NCBI GenBank assembly: GCA_002385675.1
Contig: DGDY01000081.1
Coordinates: forward strand, 1 to 8,592
Length of the DNA stretch: 8,592 nt
Direction: 5' to 3'
Source: Anaerolineales bacterium UBA3940
GTDB lineage: Bacteria > Chloroflexota > Anaerolineae > Aggregatilineales > UBA3940
Translations under genes and position numbers: made by a program
Part shown: positions 1-6,849 of the stretch, piece after piece
How the letters are laid out: each line of letters starts with the position of its first letter
Position numbering within the stretch: the first letter of the stretch is position 1
The notes under the pieces: model-generated
Database searches by the model: none
The model's input: only the letters and a program-made list of their open reading frames with translations
Told to the model about the DNA's origin: nothing

Positions 1-318
1 GAGCCGCGTGTGCTGAACCACGATGGGCACGTCCGACTCAAGCACGCTCGCGTAAGGCGTGCCGGTCGGGATCGGCTCGGGGGTGTCGAGGTCGTTAAAG
101 CGCAAATGCACGATGCGCCGTGCCGGGACGGTAACCCGGTACGGGCCAACCGGCTCGCGATCCTCATAAAAGATGGTGATCTCTACGTGCGCATCCTCGT
201 CGCCCGCATTAAGAATACAGGCAGCCTCGTGGCTTGTCATCTCTGGCGGCGGGCCGTGGCTTTCAAGTGGAATGTAGCCTTCGGCAATCGCCCAGCGCCT
301 GCGCCCAATCGGCTCCAT
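1..318 (-). CDS. Sensory rhodopsin transducer (ASRT) family protein, C-terminus cut by window edge
   Basis: The first 106 residues are visible. They match the Anabaena sensory rhodopsin transducer family closely: an N-terminal RRRWAIAEGYIP segment (residues 6-17), CILNAGDEDAHVEITIFYED (34-53), the EPVGPYRVTVPARR strand pair (55-68), RFNDL (73-77) and PIVVQHTRL (98-106). Known family members are about 125 residues, so only about 20 residues should be missing. In Anabaena the protein is a soluble beta-sheet oligomer that binds the cytoplasmic face of a sensory rhodopsin. Many relatives occur in bacteria without rhodopsins and have been proposed to bind small ligands or sugars. No opsin gene lies in this window, so the name gives homology, not function. 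The ATG at 318 is preceded by a good AGGAGAG ribosome site 6 nt upstream. There is no signal peptide or membrane segment, so it should be cytoplasmic. Family assignment is firm; role is unknown. Confidence 0.9.
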   Translation of the reverse strand, partial: MEPIGRRRWAIAEGYIPLESHGPPPEMTSHEAACILNAGDEDAHVEITIFYEDREPVGPYRVTVPARRIVHLRFNDLDTPEPIPTGTPYASVLESDVPIVVQHTRL

Positions 319-480
319 GCAGCTCTCCTCTCTCTGCGGACGGCGGTGTGGCGGCCCCACCTGAGCCTGATTCTAGTGTAGAGTGTGCGCGGTAAAAAAT
401 CCTATCGCCAGGGCAAAAAAAATCTAAACGGGCGGGGCCGCAGAATGCACCCGGACGAGCCTGCTCGGGCGGACGGCGTC

Positions 481-508
481 TTTACAATTTATTTAGTGCC
501 AGTATAGG
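481..508 (+). promoter_or_regulatory. Candidate sigma-70 promoter for the YtxH-type gene
   Basis: TTTACA (481-486) and TATAGG (503-508) are separated by 16 nt in an AT-rich stretch, upstream of the small gene starting at 603. Both hexamers are 4-5/6 matches to the consensus. The predicted start would be near 515, giving a leader of about 90 nt. This is an inference from sequence alone. Confidence 0.35.
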
Positions 509-515
509 ACTTTTT

Positions 516-531
516 TAGCCGTACGCGGCTA
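516..531. promoter_or_regulatory. Perfect inverted repeat at the predicted transcription start, possible operator
   Basis: TAGCCG (516-521) and CGGCTA (526-531) form a perfect 6-bp inverted repeat around TACG. It sits immediately downstream of the candidate -10 at 503-508, where a repressor operator often lies. It follows a run of T residues on the plus strand, so it does not look like a terminator in either direction. The regulator is unknown. Confidence 0.25.
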
Positions 532-602
532 TGCTTGATAATAGGTAATAATGTTAATGACTGATAAGCGCTGAGACACGACAGCAGGAGGAAACCAACT
601 AT

Positions 603-827
603 ATGAGCGACTTCTTCAAGTTTATGAGAGGAATGTGGTACGGCGCGCTGATCGGCGCGGTCGCAGCACTGCTGTTCGCGCCGAAGCGCGGCGAGGAACT
701 CCGCCGTGACATCCGCCGGGAGGCCGAGTCGCTGCGGGACGAGGCGCGCAGCAAGCTGCAGCAGGCAAGCAGCACGCTCAGCAAGCAGGCGGATAAGCTG
801 GAACAGCAGATGCATGAGGTCCAGTAG
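603..827 (+). CDS. YtxH-type small membrane-anchored coiled-coil protein
   Basis: This 74-residue protein has the YtxH-family layout. A short N-terminus is followed by a hydrophobic glycine/alanine-rich segment (about residues 12-26, GALIGAVAALLFAP) and then the typical KRGEELR motif (28-34). The rest (about 30-74) is a highly charged helix rich in R, E, Q and K, likely coiled coil. Members of this family are linked to general stress or envelope functions in Firmicutes and other bacteria, but no biochemical activity is established. An AGGAGG ribosome site at 586-591 lies 11 nt before the ATG. It is monocistronic: a strong hairpin terminator follows, and the next gene is convergent. The single membrane helix probably anchors the coil in the inner membrane; topology is not resolved. 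Confidence 0.8.
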   Translation: MSDFFKFMRGMWYGALIGAVAALLFAPKRGEELRRDIRREAESLRDEARSKLQQASSTLSKQADKLEQQMHEVQ

Positions 828-858
828 CACGGCTGACGGCACAACTGCCAGATACAAA

Positions 859-892
859 CAAACGCCGGGAGCAATCACCCGGCGTTTGCTTT
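859..892. terminator. Intrinsic terminator shared by two convergent genes
   Basis: A perfect 11-bp stem pairs 859-869 (CAAACGCCGGG) with 878-888 around an 8-nt loop. On the plus strand it is followed by a moderately T-rich CTTTCTC tract. On the minus strand the stem is followed by TTTGTATC. It lies between the stop of the YtxH-type gene (827) and the stop of the receiver gene (906), so it probably ends transcription from both sides. Confidence 0.8.
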
Positions 893-905
893 CTCAGTTT
901 ATCTA

Positions 906-1283
906 TCAGCGCGGCGCCTGCTCCATCGCGTGAGTGACTGCCTGTATCAACTCCTCGACCTTGACCGGCTTGACGAGCACCTGCGTCACGTTGGGCATCA
1001 GCGACACATTGCTCTCGTTCACATCGACCAGCGAAGCCGTCACGACGACGACCGGGATGCCCTGCAGGGCCGAGTCCTGCATCATGGTATGGAGAAGCTC
1101 TGTGCCGGATATCCCCGGCAGCCGCAGGTCAAGCAGGACGACAGAGGGCGTGACATCTCGCAACCGTTCCAGCCCGGCCTCGCCTGTTTCTTCCTGCCAG
1201 ACCTCGAACTCGCGCGCAACCAGGTTGACCGCCATAAACTGGCGGATCGTCGGATCGTCTTCGATGATCAGAGCAGTTTTCAT
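906..1283 (-). CDS. Stand-alone response regulator receiver (CheY-like) domain protein
   Basis: The 125-residue product is a single receiver domain with no output domain. Visible hallmarks are the acidic pair E8/D9 in MKTALIIEDDP, the phospho-acceptor D52 in VVLLDLRLPG, the switch threonine T82 in VVVVTAS and the conserved lysine K105 in VLVKPV. It should be phosphorylated by a histidine kinase and signal through protein contact, like CheY or Spo0F. No kinase is encoded nearby, so the partner is unknown. I chose the ATG at 1283 because it begins exactly at the first beta strand. The reading frame stays open to an ATG at 1391, but those 36 extra residues look like no receiver N-terminus. The ribosome site is weak (GGAA about 11 nt upstream). 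The leader is long if the promoter candidate at 1584-1612 is used. The gene converges on the YtxH-type gene. Confidence 0.9.
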   Translation of the reverse strand: MKTALIIEDDPTIRQFMAVNLVAREFEVWQEETGEAGLERLRDVTPSVVLLDLRLPGISGTELLHTMMQDSALQGIPVVVVTASLVDVNESNVSLMPNVTQVLVKPVKVEELIQAVTHAMEQAPR

Positions 1284-1535
1284 GGAGTATGCTATTCCGT
1301 CAGGTTCAAGGATGAACGGGACAAGTGGCTGTTGCCATGAGCATCTGTGGCTTCGGAGGGCACCGCAGGGATGGCCGTACAACCCAAACACCCCTTTTCA
1401 TCCCGGCGGACAACACGACGCGGTCGCCTGACCCGCCCTCACCCTCAGTAAGGTACTCCATATTCTGCTTTTAACACAGATCTGGCCGAGCGTGGACTGG
1501 CAGCAACTGCCGTCTCTGTCATATTGACCACTTAC

Positions 1536-1554
1536 CCTGCCGGCGACCGGCAGG
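1536..1554. repeat. Perfect 8-bp hairpin in the receiver/PRPP synthetase intergenic region
   Basis: CCTGCCGG (1536-1543) and CCGGCAGG (1547-1554) form a perfect stem around CGA. No T tract follows in either direction, so it is not an obvious terminator. The arm CCTGCCGG recurs at 1696-1703 and GGCAGG at 1708-1713, in another hairpin about 160 bp away. On the minus strand it would lie in the leader of the receiver gene. The rest of 1284-1580 shows no gene I can support, apart from a small GGCAG/CTGCC hairpin at 1499-1511. Confidence 0.5.
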
Positions 1555-1583
1555 CTCCCATCCCATATGAGGCAATCATGCCT

Positions 1584-1612
1584 ATCGTGGGGTCATTTGC
1601 ACGGCTTGTCAA
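1584..1612 (-). promoter_or_regulatory. Candidate sigma-70 promoter reading toward the receiver gene
   Basis: On the minus strand, a consensus TTGACA (1612-1607) is followed after 17 nt by CACGAT (1589-1584), which keeps the A2, A5 and T6 of a -10 box. It is the only clear -35 consensus in the intergenic region. It lies about 300 nt from the receiver start codon, implying a long leader or a nearer unseen promoter. Confidence 0.35.
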
Positions 1613-1628
1613 TCCCCAGCCGGGAGCT

Positions 1629-1658
1629 TTTTAGGTTTCTTTTAGGTGCACTTATGAA
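1629..1658 (+). promoter_or_regulatory. Tandem direct repeat plus -10 box, candidate activator-dependent promoter for prs
   Basis: The octamer TTTTAGGT occurs at 1629-1636 and again at 1640-1647, exactly 11 bp apart, so both copies face the same side of the helix. A TATGAA -10-like box follows at 1653-1658. No consensus -35 is present; the repeats occupy that place. This is the layout of promoters activated by OmpR/PhoB-class response regulators. The regulator is not identified, and the receiver encoded next door has no DNA-binding domain, so it cannot bind here itself. Confidence 0.4.
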
Positions 1659-1664
1659 CTTTCC

Positions 1665-1850
1665 ACGCGCAGATGGTAGCCTCAAAGAGAGGCCACCTGC
1701 CGGGTAAGGCAGGTCTGTCGGGATGCTCGCAGGGTGAACGCGCCCGGAAAACAGCCGGGCGGCGGGAGATCGTCAGTCTGGTGGAAAGACGAACGCGATG
1801 GGCATCATCGGGCAGTACTGCGCGGACGGCGCATTTTATCCACTGCCCGG
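1665..1850 (+). promoter_or_regulatory. Hairpin-rich 5' leader of the PRPP synthetase gene
   Basis: Assuming transcription starts just after the -10 at 1653-1658, the leader is about 210 nt and contains a series of good stems. These are 1675-1683 with 1689-1697 (9 positions, one A/C mismatch), 1695-1701 with 1708-1714 (7 bp, sharing bases with the first, so the two compete), and 1741-1747 with 1755-1761 (7 bp, A-rich loop). The last is a two-tier hairpin, 1809-1816 with 1842-1849 (8 bp) enclosing 1819-1823 with 1829-1833 (5 bp). It ends 24 nt before the start codon, just ahead of the GAAAGGA ribosome site. I could not match it to a riboswitch class I know by sequence, including PRPP-binding ykkC types. 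It has no T tract, so control, if any, is more likely at translation. Confidence 0.4.
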
Positions 1851-1873
1851 CTATCGAGAAAGGATTGTGACGC

Positions 1874-3103
1874 ATGAGCGAGACAAGCGTAAACACCACG
1901 TCTGGCGGCGGGCAGTTTAACCAGGAGTGGATCCATCAGGGGCGCGAATCGTCGCGCGGGCGGCTGCTGATCGCAAGCTGCCGCTCCGGTGACTATATGG
2001 CGCGCCGGGTCGCCGAAGATTACCGGCGCCGCGTTGTAGAGGCAGGTGGCAACCAGCAGGATGTCGCCCTGCTCCAGAGCATCGACTTCCAGTTCTCCGA
2101 TGGGGAGACAGGCGCGCGTCTGGAGGAGGATGTGAGCGGCACGGATGCGTTCCTGTTCCAGTCGCTGGCCGACCCGCGATCCGATCGGTCCATCGACCAG
2201 AACCTGATGGCGCTGCTGGTCTCGGTGCGTGCACTGCGTCACTGGGGCGCGAATTACGTGACGGTCGTCCTGCCCTATCTCGCCTATTCCCGGCAGGACC
2301 GACCGACGAAGTTCCGGCGCGAGCCGACGACCGCCCAGCTTGTGGCCGACCTGATCAAGGAGGCCGGGGCCAGCCGCGTTGTGACGTGGCACATGCACAG
2401 CGAGCGCATCCGGGGCTTCTACGGGAGCACCCCGGTTGATGCACTCGAGGCGGTCGGGATGTTTGTGCGGCTCTACCAGCGCTTCGCCGGGCGTGACGAC
2501 GTCATCGCCATCTCGCCGGACACCGGAGCGACAAAGTTCGTCACCCGCATCGCCCGTGAGCTGGGCATCCGCGCGGCGGTCACGGCAAAGTTCCGCCCGC
2601 GCCCGGAGGAGGCGCAGGTCTCCGACATCATGGGCGACTTTGAGGGCAAGCGGGTGGCGATCATCATCGACGACATGATCAGCACCGGCGGCACGGTGTC
2701 CGAGGTCGCCAGGCGGCTGGTAGAGGATAAGGGCATCGAGGAGATATATATCGGCGTGTCGCACAACCTGTGCAACCCCGCCGCCCGCGAGCGCCTACAG
2801 GAACTGCGCGAGAGTTACGGGCTGCAGGAAGTCGTCGTGACAAACAGCATCCCGCAGACGGACCTGCTCCGCAGCCTGCCCTACCTGACGGTTGTAGACC
2901 TTTCCGAGACGTTCAGCCGGGTTATCAACTGCATCCACTACAACCGCTCGCTGCAGGATCCGTTCTATGGTGAGACGCGAGACGTGCCGCGCATCAGCCC
3001 GGAGGAGGATTTCGACTACGAGGAGGGCAACCAGGTAACGCTGGGGTCGGAACTGTCCTTCCCGGCCAGCGACCCGCCAAGCTGGACGGGCAGCACGAGC
3101 TAG
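1874..3103 (+). CDS. prs: Ribose-phosphate pyrophosphokinase (PRPP synthetase), long divergent form
   Basis: PRPP synthetase transfers pyrophosphate from ATP to ribose 5-phosphate, making PRPP for purine, pyrimidine, histidine, tryptophan and NAD synthesis; it is cytosolic. Family features in order: phosphoribosyltransferase-fold N-domain from about residue 30 (GRLLIASCRSGDYMARRVA), FSDGETGARLEEDVSG (74-89), the flexible ATP-binding loop PYLAYSRQDRP (134-144), HSERIRGFYGSTPVDAL (175-191) with H175 in the place of the catalytic histidine, SPDTGATK (214-221), the K239-containing AKFRPRP loop (238-244), and the ribose-5-phosphate/PRPP loop IIIDDMISTGGTV (263-275). The product has 409 residues against about 310-330 for typical members. 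It carries about 29 extra N-terminal residues and an acidic, proline/serine-rich tail after about residue 363 that looks disordered. Metal-site wording differs from the standard form (WHMH where most have DLH). The ATG at 1874 has a GAAAGGA ribosome site 9 nt upstream. It is transcribed alone, with a structured leader and an intrinsic terminator. Confidence 0.9.
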   Translation: MSETSVNTTSGGGQFNQEWIHQGRESSRGRLLIASCRSGDYMARRVAEDYRRRVVEAGGNQQDVALLQSIDFQFSDGETGARLEEDVSGTDAFLFQSLADPRSDRSIDQNLMALLVSVRALRHWGANYVTVVLPYLAYSRQDRPTKFRREPTTAQLVADLIKEAGASRVVTWHMHSERIRGFYGSTPVDALEAVGMFVRLYQRFAGRDDVIAISPDTGATKFVTRIARELGIRAAVTAKFRPRPEEAQVSDIMGDFEGKRVAIIIDDMISTGGTVSEVARRLVEDKGIEEIYIGVSHNLCNPAARERLQELRESYGLQEVVVTNSIPQTDLLRSLPYLTVVDLSETFSRVINCIHYNRSLQDPFYGETRDVPRISPEEDFDYEEGNQVTLGSELSFPASDPPSWTGSTS

Positions 3104-3144
3104 GGGGCGATTAGGTTCCGGGGGTTAGCTCGATCTGATCATTC

Positions 3145-3186
3145 AGGGGCCGCAGCCGCGAACACACTTCACGGCTACCGGCCCCT
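3145..3186. repeat. Long interrupted hairpin downstream of prs
   Basis: AGGGGCCG (3145-3152) pairs perfectly with 3179-3186. Inside it, AGCCG (3154-3158) pairs with CGGCT (3172-3176) around a 13-nt loop, so 13 bp form with one small internal loop. It has no T tract on either side. It may protect the 3' end or help stop transcription arriving from both convergent units, prs and the dehydrogenase operon. Confidence 0.5.
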
Positions 3187-3203
3187 ACTCGATCCGTCTG
3201 GAG

Positions 3204-3233
3204 CCGCGACCAAACGTCGCGGCGGTGTTTTAT
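3204..3233 (+). terminator. prs: Intrinsic terminator of prs
   Basis: CCGCGAC (3204-3210) and GTCGCGG (3216-3222) form a perfect 7-bp stem with a CAAAC loop. A T-rich tract (TGTTTTAT, 3226-3233) follows within a few bases on the plus strand. It sits about 100 nt after the prs stop and directly before the end of the convergent E2 gene. No comparable T tract exists for the minus strand, so the E2 side has no canonical terminator here. Confidence 0.7.
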
Positions 3234-3241
3234 ACCGACCC

Positions 3242-4633
3242 CTACAGTAGGATGCTCGCCGGTTCCTCGAGCGCGTCGCGCAGCGTGGCGACGAACTGCG
3301 CCGACTGCGCCCCGTCGATCACGCGGTGGTCGGTGACGAGCGTGACGGTCATCAGCGGTTTGGCGACCGGCTCGTCGTTCTCACCCGGCACGAACCGCTT
3401 GGCGATGCGCCCCACCGCCAGGATGCCCACCTGCGGCGGGTTGATGATCGCCGTGAAGCGGTCGATGCCGAACATGCCCAGGTTGCTGACCGTGAACGTC
3501 CCGTCGGCGACTTCCTCCGGGCGAAGCTCGCCGCTGCGGGCGCGGCGGCTCAGGTCGACAACCTCCTGGCCGATCTGCACCAGCCCCTTGCGGTCGGCGT
3601 TGCGGATGACCGGCACGATCAGCCCATCCTCAAGCGCCACCGCCATGCCGACGTTCACATCAGGCATGACGAGGATCTCGTCACGGATCAGGTAGCTGTT
3701 AACCATCGGGTGCTGGCGCAGCGCCCACGCCACCGCCTTGATGATCAGCGCGGTCATTGAGATGCGCGGCTGGCCCTCCGGGATGCGCTGGTTGGCGTAC
3801 TCGCGGAAGGCGATGGCCTTCGTCATGTCCACGTCAAGCGTGAAGGAGACGTGCGGCGCCTGCTGGTAGCTCTGCTGCATACGCTGGGCGATGGTGCGGC
3901 GCATCCCCTCCAGCGGGATGACCTGCGGCTCGCCCACCGGGGCAGCAACCGGAACCGCCGGCTGCGGCGCAGACGTGGGCACAGGCCCGGCTACGGGCGC
4001 GGGTGCCGCGGCAGCCTGAGCCTCGGCAGCGGCGAGGACATCCGCCTCCTGCACCCGCCCGCGAGGGCCGCTGCCCGCAATCGCGGCGAGGTCCAGCCCC
4101 TGCTCGCGGGCCGCCCGGCGCGCGGCAGGCGTCGCCCGCACCTTGCCGTCAGCAGGCTCCGCCGTGCGCATCGCGGCCACGTAGCGCTCGACATCCTCCC
4201 GCGTGACCTTGCCGCCAGCGCCGGTGCCGACAACGGCGGAGAGATCCACGCCTTCCGCCTCGGCGATGCGCCGGGCAAGCGGAGTCGCGCCCGCCTCGCC
4301 AGCGTCCGCGTCATCGCGGGGCGGGGCTGCGGGGACCGCCTCAGCAGCAGGCGCAGCCGGTGCAGCCGCCGCTGAAGCCTCCGGCAGGGTCTCGCCCTCC
4401 TGCAGCACATAGGCGATGATCTCCGTCACCGGGACGGTCGCGCCTGCCGGGTAGCGGATGCCGCCGAGGATGCCATCCTCCGGCGCTTCGATCTCCATGT
4501 TGACCTTGTCGGTCGTACACTCCGCAATCGGCTCACCCTTCTCGACCCGGTCGCCCTCCTGCTTGAGCCAGGCAACGATGGTCGATTCCTCCTGAGTGAA
4601 GCCGAACTTCGGCATGATGATCTCTTTGGCCAT
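3242..4633 (-). CDS. pdhC: Dihydrolipoamide acyltransferase (E2) of a 2-oxoacid dehydrogenase complex, with two subunit-binding domains
   Basis: E2 is the core of the complex: its lipoyl arm accepts the acyl group from E1 and passes it to CoA. Domains in order: one N-terminal lipoyl domain (about 1-78) with lipoylation lysine K43 in [14 protein letters not shown], an Ala/Pro linker, a first peripheral-subunit-binding domain (about 116-152, [18 protein letters not shown]...GGKVTREDV), a second one (about 168-202, [18 protein letters not shown]...RGRVQEADV), another Ala/Pro linker (about 203-232), and the catalytic domain (about 237-463). The active-site motif TDHRVIDGA supplies H436 and D440, and S383 lies in [10 protein letters not shown]. 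The tandem binding domains are unusual for a bacterial E2 of 463 residues. The ATG at 4633 has an AAGGAG site 6 nt upstream that is part of the E1-beta stop (TAAGGAG). It is the last gene of the operon. The acyl specificity (acetyl from pyruvate or acetoin, or branched chain) is inferred from the E1 genes only. Confidence 0.92.
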   Translation of the reverse strand: MAKEIIMPKFGFTQEESTIVAWLKQEGDRVEKGEPIAECTTDKVNMEIEAPEDGILGGIRYPAGATVPVTEIIAYVLQEGETLPEASAAAAPAAPAAEAVPAAPPRDDADAGEAGATPLARRIAEAEGVDLSAVVGTGAGGKVTREDVERYVAAMRTAEPADGKVRATPAARRAAREQGLDLAAIAGSGPRGRVQEADVLAAAEAQAAAAPAPVAGPVPTSAPQPAVPVAAPVGEPQVIPLEGMRRTIAQRMQQSYQQAPHVSFTLDVDMTKAIAFREYANQRIPEGQPRISMTALIIKAVAWALRQHPMVNSYLIRDEILVMPDVNVGMAVALEDGLIVPVIRNADRKGLVQIGQEVVDLSRRARSGELRPEEVADGTFTVSNLGMFGIDRFTAIINPPQVGILAVGRIAKRFVPGENDEPVAKPLMTVTLVTDHRVIDGAQSAQFVATLRDALEEPASILL

Positions 4634-4643
4634 GGCGCGCTCC

Positions 4644-5646
<1,003 letters not shown>

Positions 5647-5654
<8 letters not shown>

Positions 5655-6666
5655 ATACACCGTCCATAATGTTGGCTACGTCGGGTTCGGGGCTGTTTTC
5701 TGCGTAGGCGACGGCGTCCTCGATCTTCTGGTAGGCGGCGTCGCGCACCGCGTTGAACTCGTCCTGGGTGAGCAGCCCGGCCTGCATGAGCCGCTCGCCA
5801 AAGCGGGGGATGGGGTCCTTCGCCTGCCAGGCCTTCACTTCCTCGCGGGTGCGGTAGGCCTGGCGGTCGCTCTTGGAGTGGCCCTCCCAGCGATAGGTCA
5901 CGGCCTCCAGCAGCGTCGGCCCCTCACCCGCGCGCGCCCGCTCGACCGCCCGCGACACCGCGTCATAGGCGGCGAGAACGTCGTTGCCATCGAAGGTGAA
6001 GCCCTCGATGCCGTAGGCGCAGGCGCGCTGGCTGATGCGCTCGATGTTGAAGGCCCGCTCCACCGACATCGACATGGCGTACTGGTTGTTCTCGCAGTAG
6101 TAGATGATCGGCAGGTCCCAGATGGAAGCCATGTTCAGCGACTCGTGGAACGCGCCCTCGTTGGCCGCACCGTCGCCGAACATCACAATGCAGACCTGGT
6201 CGGTACGGCGCAGCTTGATGCTCAGGCCGACGCCTACGGCGATGGGGATGCCGCCGCCGACAATGCCGTTCGCGCCGAGGTTGTTGCTCTCGACGTCCGC
6301 AATGTGCATCGAGCCGCCGCGCCCCCGGCAGAAGCCCGTCTGCTTGCCCATGAACTCGGCCATCGTCGGCTTGATGTTGTTGCCGCGCCCCCAGGCGATA
6401 ACGTGCCCGTGGCCGCGGTGGTGGTTGAGCAGGTAGTCATAGCCGGGACGCAGCGCGTAGGACGTGCCCACCGCCGAGGCTTCCTGCCCGATGCTCAGGT
6501 GCATCGTGCCGTGAATCTTGCCGAGGGCGTACAGCTCCTTGGCCTTCTCCTCGAACGCGCGGATGGTCCACATGACCTCCAGCATCTCGCGCGCCCGCTC
6601 CTGGCCGATCTCGGCAAGCAGGGCTTCCGCCCGTTCCGGCTTTACTGTGGTGATCGCTTCCGTCAT
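5647..6666 (-). CDS. pdhA: 2-oxoacid dehydrogenase E1 component alpha subunit (pyruvate/acetoin type)
   Basis: This subunit carries the thiamine-diphosphate/Mg site of E1. The 339-residue product shows IRAFEEK (35-41), [11 protein letters not shown] (53-63), HHRGHGH (82-88), [12 protein letters not shown] (113-124), [13 protein letters not shown] (131-143), the cofactor motif GDGAANEG (164-171) ending in CENNQY (191-196), and the phosphorylation-loop-like [10 protein letters not shown] (258-267) with H263. The [10 protein letters not shown]...[11 protein letters not shown] wording is typical of AcoA and the AcoA-like PDH alpha subunits, so the substrate may be pyruvate or acetoin. No acetoin-specific regulator or butanediol gene is present to decide. 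I start it at the ATG at 6666, which has an AAAAGGA site 9 nt upstream; a TTG at 6675 directly after that site is too close. It is the first gene of the operon and lies behind a structured leader. An E3 gene must be elsewhere. Confidence 0.93.
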
Positions 6667-6675
6667 TGGCCACAA

Positions 6676-6682
6676 TCCTTTT
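6676..6682 (-). promoter_or_regulatory. pdhA: Ribosome-binding site that fixes the E1-alpha start
   Basis: AAAAGGA on the minus strand lies 9 nt before the ATG at 6666 and touches the in-frame TTG at 6675. The prs gene has nearly the same layout (AAAGGATTGTGACGCATG against AAGGATTGTGGCCAATG here), which supports the ATG. Confidence 0.7.
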
Positions 6683-6697
6683 CCATGATGCGTTGCG

Positions 6698-6779
6698 TGA
6701 AGAGGTCGTCCTGCGCACCGGCCTCTTCAGCCGGGTGAGGACGGCTGGCAGGTGCGCATGGGGAACTCGTCCAGCCAGC
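6698..6779 (-). promoter_or_regulatory. Structured leader of the dehydrogenase operon with complementary hairpin loops
   Basis: Two hairpins can form. The first pairs 6698-6705 with 6722-6729 (TGAAGAGG/CCTCTTCA, 8 bp, 16-nt loop). The second pairs 6744-6749 with 6774-6779 (GCTGGC/GCCAGC, 6 bp, 24-nt loop). The first loop contains TGCGCACC (6712-6719) and the second contains its exact complement GGTGCGCA (6751-6758), so the loops can kiss over 8 bp. The same 8-bp pairing can instead close a simple stem enclosing CAGCCG/CGGCTG (6728-6733 with 6742-6747), which breaks both hairpins. Two exclusive folds just upstream of the ribosome site are typical of a regulatory leader. I do not recognise a known class. 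Confidence 0.4.
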
Positions 6780-6814
6780 AGGCGTGCCCGAAGCAGCGCC
6801 TGTCTCTCTCACCT

Positions 6815-6820
6815 ATCATA
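6815..6820 (-). promoter_or_regulatory. Candidate -10 box for the dehydrogenase operon
   Basis: TATGAT on the minus strand is a 5/6 match to the -10 consensus and lies about 150 nt before the E1-alpha start. No good -35 stands 16-18 nt upstream (GCAGAA at 17 nt), so an activator may be needed. The repeat at 6850-6872 is placed where one could bind. Confidence 0.35.
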
Positions 6821-6849
6821 CCCTAAAAGCCGCCTGCTTCTGCACAAAG

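Noticed and set aside
1284..1391. Longer N-terminus for the receiver protein starting at 1391
   Set aside because: The 36 extra residues do not resemble a receiver and precede the exact first strand MKTALIIEDD.
1730..1742. T-box-like AGGGTGAACGCG in the prs leader
   Set aside because: The essential TGGN bulge of the T-box antiterminator is missing, there is no terminator with a T tract, and PRPP synthetase is not a usual T-box target.
1742..1770. Resemblance of GGAAAACAGCCGGGC...GGGAGA to the 3' part of ykkC (guanidine/PRPP/ppGpp) riboswitches
   Set aside because: The 5' conserved part of the class (AGGGTTCCG and ACTGGTCCGAGAG-like segments) is not found, so the match is too partial to call.
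1805..2764. 319-codon open frame on the minus strand
   Set aside because: It is antisense to PRPP synthetase, with no recognisable domain and no ribosome site.
5655..5660. GTG start for E1-beta at 5660
   Set aside because: It would overlap the GGACGG ribosome site, whereas the ATG at 5654 has a proper 5-nt spacing and the usual stop/start overlap.
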